From assembly GCA_016720745.1 (NCBI GenBank), contig JADKKA010000019.1, forward strand, positions 1-64,000: DNA of 64,000 nt, read 5' to 3'. The notes below the pieces were generated by a model, which ran no database searches, was not told the origin of the DNA, and saw only the letters and a list, made by a program, of their open reading frames with translations. Position numbers and translations under genes: made by a program. Positions 36,865-46,560 of the stretch are shown here, in pieces; the first letter of the stretch is position 1, and the number at the start of each line of letters is the position of its first letter. The stretch comes from Chitinophagaceae bacterium. Its GTDB lineage: Bacteria; Bacteroidota; Bacteroidia; Chitinophagales; Chitinophagaceae.

Positions 36865-37620
36865 ATGAATGGGTCATTCAAACCAACGGCTTTATTGCTA
36901 TTGTTATTTGTTTTAGTAACTAATAAAGGAAGCTGCCAAACCAATTTTCACCAATATGAATTCGGTATCAACCTGGGAATGCTGGTCTACCAGGGAGATT
37001 TAACCCCAAGAAGGATCGGGTCTTTTGAAACACAAAAATTCACACTGGGGCTCCATGCCAGTAAAATTATCAGTCCGGTATTATCCGTTCGCGCCCAGCT
37101 GGCATTTGGTAAGTTAAAGGGAGATGATGCTATTTATGACAATCCCGAATTCCGGAAACAAAGAAATTTCAACTTTACTTCACCGGTAACAGAACTCAGC
37201 GGGCAGCTGGTCTGGAATCTCACAGGTAGTAATTATAAAGACAAAGGCTTTTCTCCCTATCTATTCGCCGGAGCGGGATTATCGGTGATTAAAGTGCGGC
37301 GCGACTGGTCGGGGTTGAATACCGAATATTTTCAGCCGGCTACCAGTGAAATCTGGACTGGACTGGCAGCAGATTCCGCACACGGTACCCCGCGGATGAT
37401 TCCGGTGATTCCGATGGGAGGTGGTGTCCGTTATTTTTTTGGCCGCAACTGGGGCGTCAATGCCGAAGCGACCTATCGAATGACTACCACCGATTATCTC
37501 GATGGGTTTAGTGAAGCAGCGAATCCGGCTAAAAAGGATAAATACATGGGGTATACTGTTGGAATTATTTACAGGGCAGGGAAGAAGGATATGCTGAAGT
37601 GCCCGAAAGTTAAGTATTGA
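36865..37620 (+). CDS. DUF6089-like outer-membrane beta-barrel protein
   Basis: 251 residues: signal peptide (TALLLLLFVLVTNKGSCQ), then YEFGINLGMLVYQGDLTP and alternating strands ending in GYTVGIIYRAGK. The start is typical of the DUF6089/OmpA-N-like barrel family of Bacteroidota; it would be an eight-stranded outer-membrane barrel. No peptidoglycan-binding domain. Function unknown. Single-gene unit; divergent from the B12-receptor operon. Confidence 0.7.
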   Translation: MNGSFKPTALLLLLFVLVTNKGSCQTNFHQYEFGINLGMLVYQGDLTPRRIGSFETQKFTLGLHASKIISPVLSVRAQLAFGKLKGDDAIYDNPEFRKQRNFNFTSPVTELSGQLVWNLTGSNYKDKGFSPYLFAGAGLSVIKVRRDWSGLNTEYFQPATSEIWTGLAADSAHGTPRMIPVIPMGGGVRYFFGRNWGVNAEATYRMTTTDYLDGFSEAANPAKKDKYMGYTVGIIYRAGKKDMLKCPKVKY

Positions 37621-37639
37621 GGAGAAGGCGGAAGCATCG

Positions 37640-37805
37640 CTAGTGGGGCTCGTGACTATGCTTAATGGCAAAGAAAGGAGCGCAAAGGGCAAAACCGGCT
37701 TGGGCCCTGGCGTCTGGGGCCCGCGCTAGGCAGGGTTAAACTTTGGCCTGACTCGTTTTTTAAACTCTGCGAAACCTCTGCCTCTCTTGTTCTCTGCGGT
37801 TAAGC
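37640..37805. repeat. Intergenic repeat sequence (CTCTGCG...TCTGCGG type)
   Basis: Stretches such as GCAAAGAAAGGAGCGCAAAG (37663-37682) and CTCTGCGAAACCTCTGC...TCTCTGCGGTTAA (37757-37803) resemble the one at 15153-15196. No coding potential is visible. Confidence 0.5.
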
Positions 37806-37855
37806 TTTTCCCGGTACATTTTTAACCTTCAACAATTTTACCGGTCAATCAAAGG

Positions 37856-37948
37856 CGACAAGTTTACACCGCCTGACGGCAGTGTAAGAAATTTATTTGT
37901 CGGGCAGTTAGAGGTTTAGACGGGTCCTGTTTCCACAGGACCCCTTTT
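37856..37948 (+). ncRNA. Candidate structured small RNA with intrinsic terminator
   Basis: A nested hairpin: outer CGACAA/TTGTCG (37856-37861 with 37897-37902), inner TTACAC/GTGTAA, tip GCC/GGC around TGAC. Then about 20 bases and a perfect terminator GGGTCCTGT-TTCC-ACAGGACCC followed by CTTTT. The DUF6089 stop is 300 bases upstream, so the terminator is too far to be its natural end; a separate short RNA is a better fit. No known RNA family recognised. Confidence 0.5.
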
Positions 37949-38105
37949 ACAAATCCTTGGCCAGTACAATCATCCGGCTGATCTATCGGTATCGAACAAC
38001 CGATATTGTCTGATGCAACCCCTGTGGAAAACGAAGAAGTCATATTAACAAAACTGGTACAATTACTGCCATCCCTTAGCGTTTACTCCCTTAAAATGAA
38101 CTGAT

Positions 38106-38819
38106 ATGGTAGCCGCAAAAGCAAAAATATTTCTGGCCGAAGACAGGGGTCTGAATGAAACCCCCTGGTTCCGCAGTTTCAATACTTTCAATTTTGGTCA
38201 GTACCAGCTGGAACAGAAACAGCCTTTTGGCCGGATGTATCTGCTGAATGATGATGCCCTGGATGGGGGACGTGCTATGACCATGCAAGTGGAGGAACCC
38301 AGTAGTATTATCCTGTTGCCTGTTATCGGTGCACTGCATTTCAAATCTTCGGCTGGTCATGAAGGAACCCTGGCTGCCGGTCAGGTACAGTTGCTGATGT
38401 TATCAAAGGGAGATCAACTGGAACTGATCAATCCTTTTAAAGATGACCTGATCAATTTCCTGCAAATATGGATCAAACATGATCTGCCTGCAAATACTGT
38501 GTCGGTATCATCTGATTTTGATGTGAATATTTTTCAAAACAGCCTGATGAAAATTTCTCCGCAATGGCTGGGAGATCATCGCCTTCCATTTAGTATTTCC
38601 ATTGGTAAATTCAGTGGCAGGGGGGAAGCTGATTTTTATCCATCTACTGCCGATGCCGGTGTATTCCTGCTGGTCCTGGATGGTGCTTTTGAAGTAGCAG
38701 GTCGTTTGTTGAATGCCCGGGACGGACTGGCCCTCTATGAAACCTCGCCGATTGATATCGAAGCCCTCAGTTATGAAGCGCTTATTTTAGTGGTGGAGCA
38801 GCCGGTGCTGACGGTTTGA
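38106..38819 (+). CDS. Pirin-like (YhhW-type) bicupin lacking metal ligands
   Basis: 237 residues. WFRSFNTFNFGQY, GRMYLLNDDALDGG and LINFLQIWI match the blocks of the pirin/quercetinase family (cupin fold). In active members the first cupin has HPHRDMEI and a later HxE; here the first is MQVEEPSSIILL and the second QLELINP, so all metal-binding residues are lost. It is therefore unlikely to be a dioxygenase; a binding or regulatory role is more probable. Its last 38 bases overlap the end of the receptor gene on the other strand. Confidence 0.7.
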   Translation: MVAAKAKIFLAEDRGLNETPWFRSFNTFNFGQYQLEQKQPFGRMYLLNDDALDGGRAMTMQVEEPSSIILLPVIGALHFKSSAGHEGTLAAGQVQLLMLSKGDQLELINPFKDDLINFLQIWIKHDLPANTVSVSSDFDVNIFQNSLMKISPQWLGDHRLPFSISIGKFSGRGEADFYPSTADAGVFLLVLDGAFEVAGRLLNARDGLALYETSPIDIEALSYEALILVVEQPVLTV

Positions 38820-40875
38820 TCCATTGAAAGGAAATGCCCGCGTAATAATTCCTCCCTGGGGCTGCGTTGAAGTAACGGCCCGCTGCAGCATTGATATCAT
38901 TGCCCAAACTATATTTTTCATCCAGCAGGTTGTCTGCCCCCGCAAAGAAATTCCATTTGTATTTTTTATTAATCGTCTTCCGCCATCCTATTCTCCAGCC
39001 CAGTAACTGGTAAGCACCGGCCTTTGCTGTATTGGCATCATTGAGCATGATTGCAGAAGCGGCGAACCAGGTGGTATTGGAATAGATGCCGTTTTTTAAT
39101 TGCAGGTCGGCCAGCACACTCAAACTGCGGGCCGGAACAGAGGGGAGGATCTTGCCAGAATAATCCACGCTGCCCCGCAGAAAATTACCATAACGAAAAT
39201 GATTTAATGTCCAGGCCGCATTGATATTACAGTAATACAACCATTTGCTCGGAAACCGGGTAAAATAATCGGCCGTGAGTTCCAATCCTTTTTGCTTTGT
39301 ATCACCTGCATTGATAAAGAAATCCGCACCTGAAATATCACGACGTTGTACCAGGGCCTTATTCAGTTTGAAATAAAAACCGGTGGCTTCCAGTCTTAAT
39401 TTGTTTTTCAGCAATGATTGGATCAGCGTCAATTCATAATTCCAGCCATACTCCGCTTCCAGATCTGTACTGATCACACCGGTGGATGGTAATAATTCCG
39501 CAATGGTTGGGGGTGAAAAGCCTCTCGATACAGTGGTCCTTACTGCGAAACCCTTATCAAAATTTCTTCTCAATGACATACGAGGGGCCAGTTCGTTGCG
39601 GTAGATTCTTTTTTGTGTACTGACCGGGTATACGGTGAGACGGGAAAATTGAACAGTTGAACGATTCAGGCTGATACCCGTATTGATGAACCAATGCTCG
39701 TTAATTACCCAATCACCCTGTATAAAAAAGTTGGCTACCAAAAACCTGATATCATCATTGGTTTGAACAGTATCGGGCTGTCCATTCCGGTTATTGCTTA
39801 CCCGGGTATTAAACCAACCGGCCTGTATCTCGGCACCGGCTGCATATTTTACCTTGCTTTCGTTATTTATTTTCTTTTCATAACTGAAAACCGTTCTCCC
39901 GCCTGCGGAGGGTTCCAGTCTTCTTTCATAATTCCTGATGGCTGCATTCTTCACCTGGTTAAAAGTTCCATACAATGTTGTTTGATTGCTCCAGTTTTTA
40001 CTGAAGCTGTACTGGTTGGTGAATCCAGCGGTCAGGTTTCGCTGGAATATTGCTGCTTTTGCATTAATCGCAGAAGGGAATCCACCGGCAGCAGGCCTGG
40101 CAGCCCTTGGATTATTATTGAGTTCGGTTTGGGTGAGTGCCCCGGGTGTCTGGTAATAGAGATCCGTGTACAAGAGGGAGGCGGTTAGTTTTTGGCGATC
40201 ATTTATTTTCAGTTCACTGACCCAGGAAAAGTTATCTCTTCGCATAGCAGATTGATCCCGGTAGCCATCGGCCTCATCATGCGCATAAGTGAGTTGGTTC
40301 TTGTTTTCTTTTTGTCCGAAGTTGACCGTTGTCAGCAACGTGTGCCGGTTATAACTGCCAATATTATATTCTGCCGTTACACCTTGTTGCCATTTGCCCA
40401 GATTATACATTTGTATCAATCCACCGGTGCCGGCTCCATACATACTGCCAGCCGGTCCTTTGAATATTTCAATCCAGGAAAAATTATTATAAGCAAACTG
40501 GTTGAAATAAGTATTGCCCCCGGGATCGGTCATGGGAATATCGTTCCAGTACACTTTTACATTCCGTACACCAAAAGGTGACCGAAGCGAGCTGCCCCGG
40601 ATATTGATCCGGTAACTGCCGGGAGAACGCTCTTCCATCCGCACACCGGCAATGGTATTGAAGCCACTGACTAATGCGGTTTTATTATTGCGGTCGCCGT
40701 TGTTGAATTCAATAGCGATGGCATTGACAGCAGTCTGCGATTGTTTGCGGTTTTGTTCAAAGGAACGCACCTGTACTTCTTCCAGGGTGGCGGAGCTATC
40801 ACCCGGTACCGGCTGCTGGGCAGATACTGCGTAATGAAGCAGGAGGAAAGGCAGGAATAAAAGTTTGTTTTTCAT
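38782..40875 (-). CDS. TonB-dependent outer-membrane receptor
   Basis: 697 residues. Signal peptide LLFLPFLLLHYAVSAQQ, plug domain starting ATLEEVQVRSFEQNRKQSQT with ERSPGSYRINIRGSSLRSPF (RG box) and FGVRNVKVYWNDIPMTDP, then a barrel ending YYAGISFQWIKP plus a short tail. No SusD partner and no carboxypeptidase-like extension; the plug resembles FecA/iron-type receptors, so a siderophore or metal chelate is a plausible substrate but cannot be told. Divergent from the amino-acid permease (32-47 bases between starts) and overlapping the pirin-like gene at the 3' end. Confidence 0.85.
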   Translation of the reverse strand: MKNKLLFLPFLLLHYAVSAQQPVPGDSSATLEEVQVRSFEQNRKQSQTAVNAIAIEFNNGDRNNKTALVSGFNTIAGVRMEERSPGSYRINIRGSSLRSPFGVRNVKVYWNDIPMTDPGGNTYFNQFAYNNFSWIEIFKGPAGSMYGAGTGGLIQMYNLGKWQQGVTAEYNIGSYNRHTLLTTVNFGQKENKNQLTYAHDEADGYRDQSAMRRDNFSWVSELKINDRQKLTASLLYTDLYYQTPGALTQTELNNNPRAARPAAGGFPSAINAKAAIFQRNLTAGFTNQYSFSKNWSNQTTLYGTFNQVKNAAIRNYERRLEPSAGGRTVFSYEKKINNESKVKYAAGAEIQAGWFNTRVSNNRNGQPDTVQTNDDIRFLVANFFIQGDWVINEHWFINTGISLNRSTVQFSRLTVYPVSTQKRIYRNELAPRMSLRRNFDKGFAVRTTVSRGFSPPTIAELLPSTGVISTDLEAEYGWNYELTLIQSLLKNKLRLEATGFYFKLNKALVQRRDISGADFFINAGDTKQKGLELTADYFTRFPSKWLYYCNINAAWTLNHFRYGNFLRGSVDYSGKILPSVPARSLSVLADLQLKNGIYSNTTWFAASAIMLNDANTAKAGAYQLLGWRIGWRKTINKKYKWNFFAGADNLLDEKYSLGNDINAAAGRYFNAAPGRNYYAGISFQWIKPSAPAAPPLK

Positions 40876-40922
40876 GTAATACAGACTTTAAAGGTAGAAT
40901 CTTTTATTTGTATCTTCCCACC

Positions 40923-42251
40923 ATGAGTGGTAAGAACAAACTGAACCTGCTTGATATCAGCCTGATCGTGGTTAGTCTGGTGATCGGCATGGGTATCTTT
41001 CGCAATCCTGCCTCTGTCGCTGCTACTTCAGGTAACAGCAATATCTTTTTTCTATTGTGGATCACCGGTGGCGTGATTGCCCTGGCAGGTGCCCTGACTT
41101 ATGCCGAGATCGGACAAAGGTTGCCAGCCATGGGAGGTTATTACAAAGTATTTGCCGAATGTTATCATCCCTCTGTTGGTTTTTCGGTGAATGCCATTAT
41201 TCTCATCAGCAATGCTGCTTCATTAGCCGTAGTGGCATTGATTGGAGCAGACTATGTGAGTGACCTGCTCTATGGAAAACCCAGCGGTATTGTTTTTAAT
41301 ACCATGGTGGCCATTACCGCCGTGGCAATGTTTTTTGTGGTGAACCTGTTCGGATTGAAAACCAGCAGCCGCACCCAGAATGTACTCATCATTATTAAAG
41401 TAGGGTTAATGGTGGTGCTGATTGCCGCTCTGTTTAAGGGAGTGGTGATTGAACCGCATGGCTATGAAGAAAACTCTCCTTTATTCACACTGGATAACAA
41501 CAGTGCCATTACCTTATTTCTAATATCGCTGATACCGGTTTGTTTTGCCTACGGCGGTTACCAGCAAACCATCAATTTCGGGGGAGAGGTAAAGGATACA
41601 CGCATTATTCCCAAAGGCATCATCATCGGGATCATCATTGTGATCCTTTTATACCTGCTGATCAATGTGGCTTATACACAGGTGATCGGGTATGATAAGA
41701 TGAAGAATGCCTCTGCCATCGGGGCCCTGCTCTGTGAAGCCTGGTTTGGCAAGGCAGGTGGTAAAGTATTTGATGCCCTGATGTTTTTATCGGTGCTGGC
41801 CTATGTGAATATATTGCTGATGAGTAATCCAAGGGTGATGTTTGCCATGAGCCAGGACCGGGTGTTTCCGAAAATATTTTCTTATCGTCATCCGAAGACG
41901 GAAGCCCTGGTGGCCGGACTCGCTACATTTTCAATCATCACGATCATTGTTACTTTTTTTGGTAAGGGGGTTGACAATATCCTCAACTTTACCATGTTCC
42001 TGGACAGTATCGGCATGAGTACATCGGCCGCTACCTTATTTGTATTAAGAAAAAGAAAACAGAACCAGGCCATGATCACCGGCACCTGGAATAAATTCAC
42101 TCCCATTCTGGCCTCATTCTTTGTCTTTAGTTATTTTATGATCGCCGTGGGCGTTGTAATTAAGGATGTAAAAGCGGCGCTGATCGGAACCGGGTTGCTG
42201 GCGATATTTCTGGCTATCTATTATGTATTTTATCATAAGCGGAAGAACTGA
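40923..42251 (+). CDS. APC-family amino-acid permease
   Basis: About 442 residues from ATG 40923 (MSGKNKLNLLDISLIVVSLV); a TTG 15 bases upstream is the other possible start. Twelve hydrophobic segments with GMGIFRNPASVAA (the GxGIF start of helix 1 of APC transporters) and FAYGGYQQTINFGGEVKDT in helix 6. Proton- or sodium-coupled uptake or exchange of amino acids. Stop and start overlap (TGATG) with the following PLP enzyme, so transport and catabolism are coupled; the substrate is then probably a sulfur amino acid or its gamma-substituted analogue. Confidence 0.85.
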   Translation: MSGKNKLNLLDISLIVVSLVIGMGIFRNPASVAATSGNSNIFFLLWITGGVIALAGALTYAEIGQRLPAMGGYYKVFAECYHPSVGFSVNAIILISNAASLAVVALIGADYVSDLLYGKPSGIVFNTMVAITAVAMFFVVNLFGLKTSSRTQNVLIIIKVGLMVVLIAALFKGVVIEPHGYEENSPLFTLDNNSAITLFLISLIPVCFAYGGYQQTINFGGEVKDTRIIPKGIIIGIIIVILLYLLINVAYTQVIGYDKMKNASAIGALLCEAWFGKAGGKVFDALMFLSVLAYVNILLMSNPRVMFAMSQDRVFPKIFSYRHPKTEALVAGLATFSIITIIVTFFGKGVDNILNFTMFLDSIGMSTSAATLFVLRKRKQNQAMITGTWNKFTPILASFFVFSYFMIAVGVVIKDVKAALIGTGLLAIFLAIYYVFYHKRKN

Positions 42252-43411
42252 TGGACATATCACAAATCATTAATGAACTGGGAGAGGATCGTGAGCATTA
42301 TTTTAATGCAGTGGCGCCTCCCATTATGCAGACCAGCAATTTCACTTTTAAGAAAGTAGCTGATCTCACCAAGGCATTTGAAGATGAGATGGGAGGATAT
42401 CTTTATAGTCGCGGATTAAATCCTACCGTGGACATCCTCCGCAAAAAACTGGCCGCACTTGATGGTGCGGAAGATTGTCTGGTGTTTAATAACGGAGCGG
42501 CGGCCATCTTTGCCGGCATCTTTGCCAATATCAAATCCGGTGATCATATTGTATCCGTGGCAAAACCTTATACCTGGGTGCAAAGGATGTTTGATGTGAT
42601 CCTGCCCCGGTTTAATGTAACGGTTACCTATATTGATGGCAGCAATATTGACAATTGGATCAATGCTACTAAGGAGAATACCAGTTTTTTTTATCTCGAA
42701 TCGCCCAATAGCTGGGATTTTGCCTTGCAGCCCATCCGGCAGGTAGCAGCTTTAGCCCAAAGAAAAGGTATCATTACTTTGATTGATAACAGTTATTGTA
42801 CACCGCTCTATCAAAAGCCTATTGAAATGGGCATTGATATGGCCATGCAAACCGCCACCAAGTATATCGGCGGTCACAGTGATACGCTTGGCGGGGTGCT
42901 AACTGGTACCCATGCCATGATGGAAAAAATATTCAACAGCGAATACCTGAATATTGGCAGCGGTATCCAGCCCTTTAATGCCTGGCTGATGATCCGCGGA
43001 TTGCGAACCTTGCCGGCAAGGCTTGAAAGAATTACAAAGACCACGGCAGCAGTCGTTGCTTTTATGAAGCAACATCCTAAAGTGGAAAGTATCTTATTCC
43101 CCCATGATGATAGTTTCCCGCAATATGCGCTTGCCAAACAGCAAATGAAAGGGGCCTGTGGTTTATTCACTTTTACCCTGAAATCGGATAAAAGGGAGGA
43201 TATCGTCCTTTTCTGCGAATCCCTTCAACATTTCATGATGGCCGTGAGCTGGGGCGGGCATGAAAGCCTGGTGATTCCCAAATCTGCGGGTATTCCTGTC
43301 AAAGACTTTAACCCGTCAAATAAAGAGCATAAATATATCCGGGTCTATACCGGTTTGGAGGAGGCGGGCTACCTGATCGGGGATTTGGAGCAGGCATTGG
43401 GTAAAATTTAA
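42251..43411 (+). CDS. PLP-dependent Cys/Met-metabolism (trans-sulfuration) enzyme
   Basis: 386 residues. Fold type I of the cystathionine gamma-synthase / methionine gamma-lyase family: GYLYSRGLNPTVDILRKKLA near the start, substrate-binding Tyr-Arg there, NNGAAAIFAG, then TATKYIGGHSDTLGG with the PLP lysine K204. Ends GYLIGDLEQAL, the family C-terminus. Reactions in the family: gamma-replacement or gamma-/beta-elimination of sulfur amino acids; which one is not visible. Overlaps the permease stop by one base. No Cys or Met biosynthesis gene adjacent, so a catabolic (lyase) role with the permease is favoured. Confidence 0.85.
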   Translation: MDISQIINELGEDREHYFNAVAPPIMQTSNFTFKKVADLTKAFEDEMGGYLYSRGLNPTVDILRKKLAALDGAEDCLVFNNGAAAIFAGIFANIKSGDHIVSVAKPYTWVQRMFDVILPRFNVTVTYIDGSNIDNWINATKENTSFFYLESPNSWDFALQPIRQVAALAQRKGIITLIDNSYCTPLYQKPIEMGIDMAMQTATKYIGGHSDTLGGVLTGTHAMMEKIFNSEYLNIGSGIQPFNAWLMIRGLRTLPARLERITKTTAAVVAFMKQHPKVESILFPHDDSFPQYALAKQQMKGACGLFTFTLKSDKREDIVLFCESLQHFMMAVSWGGHESLVIPKSAGIPVKDFNPSNKEHKYIRVYTGLEEAGYLIGDLEQALGKI

Positions 43412-43467
43412 AGCGGCCTGTAAAAATTCAGGGGGCAGCCCACTCATTTCGGCTATTTTTGCACTCT

Positions 43468-44898
43468 ATGAAAAGGGTAATCAAGCTGGCCATGGGCTTG
43501 TTCCTTTGTGCAGCGGCTTCAGGACAGCCGGCTTCCAAATGGAATATCGTTCGTTGTGTGGATCATGCAATGAAGAATAATATCTCGGTCAGACAGGCCG
43601 ATCTGCAAACCCGTTTTTCAGCCCTAAGCCTGACTCAGAACAAAGCCAGTCAGCTCCCCACCCTGAATTACAGCACCAGTGCCGGTTACCGGCTGGGTCG
43701 TTCCGAAAACCCTACCACCGGTGTACTCGAGGATAATAATTTCTTTAACCTGAGTATGCAGTTACAAACCGGTGTGACCATCTTTAACTGGTTCTCTAAA
43801 AAAAATACCATCGAAGCCAGTCGCCTGAGCTGGGAAGCCGATAAGGCCCAGGTGCAAAAAGCCAAGGATGATGTGGCCCTGAATGTGGCCGTGGCCTATT
43901 TGCAAATATTACTGGCCAAAGAACAGGTGAACCTGGCCGGGGTGCAGGTTAAGCAAACCACCGACCAGTTGACTACAACCCGCAAAAGAGTGGATGCCGG
44001 CGCCCTTCCTGAGTTGAATGCCGCCGAACTGGAAGCCCAGTTGGCCCGTGACAGTTCATCACTGGTCACTGCACAGGCATCGGTGCAACAATTTTTATTA
44101 CAGATGAAGGCCCTGCTGAACCTGGATGCGGGTGAAGTGTTTGAAATTGAAACACCACCAGTAGATAAAATTCCGGTGGAAGCCCTGGCAGATTTACAAC
44201 CCGAAGCAGTCTATGCATTGGCGATTGCCAGTCTGCCCCAGCAAAAAATAAACAGCCTCCGGATCCAGTCGGCTAAAAAATCAGTGGAAGCCGCCCGTGG
44301 TATGATGTACCCGACCTTCTCTGCTTTCGGTGGATTGGGTACCAGTTATGTCAATATTAAAGTCCCCAATTTTAATCCGGGTCCTTTTAAACCAACCGGT
44401 GCCATCGTGAATGTGAGTGGTACCGATTATGTTGTTCAGGCACCTTCCTTTGTGCAGGCAGGAGAGAGTTCCATTCCCATGGGTACACAGTTCCGGAACA
44501 ACTTTGCACAGAATATCGGAATAGGCATCAGCGTTCCCATTTTGAATGGTCGCAGTGCCAGATCTAACTGGGAAAGAAATAAACTGACCGTGCAGCAATT
44601 TGAATTGCAGAAAGAGTCGGGCGATATGCAGCTGAAACAGGATATCTATAAAGCCTATACCGATGCCACTGCTGCCCTGCAGAAATTCAATGCTGAAAGA
44701 AAAGCAGTACAAACATCAGAGAAAGCATACGAGTATGCTACCAAAAGGTATGAGCTTGGTTTGTTGTCCACTTATGATCTGCTCAATAGCCAGAACAATG
44801 TGTTACGTTCCAAAATACAGGCCCTGTATGCACAATATGATTATGTGTTTAAGATGAAATTGCTTGAATTTTATAAAGGGCAGGGTTTAAAATTATAA
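43468..44898 (+). CDS. TolC-family outer-membrane efflux protein
   Basis: 476 residues from ATG 43468. A TATTTTTG -7-like element lies at 43454-43461, too close to allow more than a very short leader. Signal peptide (MKRVIKLAMGLFLCAAASGQ), then two repeats of long helices (NISVRQADLQTRFSALSLTQ; AVAYLQILLAKEQVNLAGVQ; YATKRYELGLLSTYDLLN) as in TolC. It forms the outer-membrane channel of a tripartite efflux or secretion pump with the membrane-fusion protein that follows 10 bases downstream. Confidence 0.85.
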   Translation: MKRVIKLAMGLFLCAAASGQPASKWNIVRCVDHAMKNNISVRQADLQTRFSALSLTQNKASQLPTLNYSTSAGYRLGRSENPTTGVLEDNNFFNLSMQLQTGVTIFNWFSKKNTIEASRLSWEADKAQVQKAKDDVALNVAVAYLQILLAKEQVNLAGVQVKQTTDQLTTTRKRVDAGALPELNAAELEAQLARDSSSLVTAQASVQQFLLQMKALLNLDAGEVFEIETPPVDKIPVEALADLQPEAVYALAIASLPQQKINSLRIQSAKKSVEAARGMMYPTFSAFGGLGTSYVNIKVPNFNPGPFKPTGAIVNVSGTDYVVQAPSFVQAGESSIPMGTQFRNNFAQNIGIGISVPILNGRSARSNWERNKLTVQQFELQKESGDMQLKQDIYKAYTDATAALQKFNAERKAVQTSEKAYEYATKRYELGLLSTYDLLNSQNNVLRSKIQALYAQYDYVFKMKLLEFYKGQGLKL

Positions 44899-44908
44899 AA
44901 CTAGTGCG

Positions 44909-46267
44909 ATGAAGAAAAAGAACAGGAAATGGCTGTATATCTCCGTTGCGGTTGTACTGGGTTTGCTCCTGGTGATGAAACTGGCCGGTAAAAAAGACAG
45001 TGCAGAAAAAGTTGCCGTAGAAAAAGCGGTGAAGCGCACGATCATTGAATCGGTAAATGCCAGCGGAAAAGTGTATCCTGAAGTGGAAGTAAAAATCAGT
45101 CCGGATATTTCAGGTGAAGTAACCGAACTGAATGTGGAAGAAGGCGACAGCGTAAGGCGCGGACAAATCCTGGCCCGTATCTATGCGGATATCTATGCCC
45201 TGCAAAGAGATGAAGCAGCAGCTCGTGTGAACCAGACTGCCGCTACGGTTGATAATGGCAGTGCTGCCCTGGAAGCCCTGCAATCATCCCTTACCCAGGC
45301 CCAGCAAAGCTTTGACCGGAATAAAAAATTATATGAGGATAAGGTAATTTCCAAGGCCGAGCTGGAGCAATATGAAACCACATTGAAGACAGCGCAGGCC
45401 AATTACAATGCGGCCAAACAAAATATCCGCAGCCTGCAGGCCAATGTGCAGGCTTCACAAGTGGGATTGAACAAAGCCAATAAAGATTTGGGACGTACCA
45501 CCCTCGTGGCGCCAATGGATGGCGTAATCTCTTCCCTCAAGGTGAAAAAAGGAGAGCGGGTGGCCGGTAACAGTTTCAATGTGGGTACGGAAATGATGAC
45601 GGTGGCCGATATGAGTTTGCTGGAGATCAGGGTGGATGTGGGAGAAAATGATATCGTGAAAATCAATATCGGCGATTCGGCTGATGTGGAAGTGGATGCT
45701 TATAATAACCGCAAGTTCAAAGGTGTGGTGACCAAGATTGCGAGCAGTATCAAGTCCTCCAACGGACTGGCTGTTTCCAATGATGTGACCAATTATGAAG
45801 TGCGGATCCGTTTGCTTCGCTCCAGTTATGAAGACCTGGCAGGAAATACATTTCCTTTCCGTCCTGGAATGAATGCCAGTGCCGATATTAAAACAAAAAG
45901 AGTGGAGAATGTGCTGGCCGTGCCAATCACGGCAGTCAATGCCAGGGTAAAAGGCAGTGACAAGAGCATGGAGGATAAAAAGAAAGAAAACAATGCCGGC
46001 AAAGAGGAAGCTGATGCACTCAACAGCAATACCAGCAGTAGTTATGAAGATGAACTGGAGGAAGTGGTATTTGTAAAGCAGGCGGATGGCACGGTAAAAA
46101 AAGTGGTGGTTAAATCCGGTATACAGGATATCAATTATATCGAAATCCTCAGTGGGCTGAATGCCGGGGAAGAAGTGGTGGTGGGTCCTTATAATGCGAT
46201 CAGTAAAACCCTCAAGACAGGTACCAAGGTAAAAGTAGTGGCGAAGGATAAGTTGTTTGAGAAGTAA
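44909..46267 (+). CDS. HlyD/MacA-type periplasmic adaptor protein
   Basis: 452 residues: N-terminal membrane anchor (WLYISVAVVLGLLLVMKLA), barrel-sandwich half (ASGKVYPEVEVKISPDISGE), coiled-coil hairpin (DEAAARVNQTAATVDNGSAA on), second half LVAPMDGVISSLKVKKGERV, then beta-barrel and membrane-proximal domain. An acidic, lysine-rich insertion near 350-375 (DKSMEDKKKENNAGKEEADA) is unusual. It links an inner-membrane ABC or RND pump to TolC. No such pump gene follows; the sequence after the stop is corrupt. Confidence 0.85.
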   Translation: MKKKNRKWLYISVAVVLGLLLVMKLAGKKDSAEKVAVEKAVKRTIIESVNASGKVYPEVEVKISPDISGEVTELNVEEGDSVRRGQILARIYADIYALQRDEAAARVNQTAATVDNGSAALEALQSSLTQAQQSFDRNKKLYEDKVISKAELEQYETTLKTAQANYNAAKQNIRSLQANVQASQVGLNKANKDLGRTTLVAPMDGVISSLKVKKGERVAGNSFNVGTEMMTVADMSLLEIRVDVGENDIVKINIGDSADVEVDAYNNRKFKGVVTKIASSIKSSNGLAVSNDVTNYEVRIRLLRSSYEDLAGNTFPFRPGMNASADIKTKRVENVLAVPITAVNARVKGSDKSMEDKKKENNAGKEEADALNSNTSSSYEDELEEVVFVKQADGTVKKVVVKSGIQDINYIEILSGLNAGEEVVVGPYNAISKTLKTGTKVKVVAKDKLFEK

Positions 46268-46560
46268 ATGTTTGAGATTAATTGTTTTGACAAAACCCCC
46301 AACAAAAAAAGGGGGGGAAAAACACAAAAAAAATATTGGGGGCGCGGGGGGTTTTTTGGTCCCGCGGCCCCCACCCCGCCCCCCCCCCCCGCCCCCCCCC
46401 CCAGGGGCCCCCCCCCCCCCCCCTTTTGACAATCTTCTTCAAAAGACCCCGGGTCAGGCCCGGGGTGAAACTGCAAGGGGGGGGGCCGCCCCCGGACGGG
46501 GGGGGGCAAAAACCGGCCAAAAAAACCCGCGGGCGCCGGGGGCCGGGGGGGGAAAAGGTC
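46268..46560. other. Corrupt GC-homopolymer tract
   Basis: From about 46296 to 46560 the sequence is runs of 5 to 14 G or C with A runs between. It is unlike anything else in the window and gives meaningless Gly/Pro/Arg frames on both strands. A recognisable repeat (CCCCGGGTCAGGCCCGGGG, 46448-46466) is embedded. This looks like low-quality read ends or a misassembly, not genome. Confidence 0.7.

Noticed and set aside
45455..46432. 325-residue frame on the minus strand opposite the HlyD gene
   Set aside because: It is the antisense of a clear HlyD protein, with His-rich, Phe-rich composition and no family blocks.
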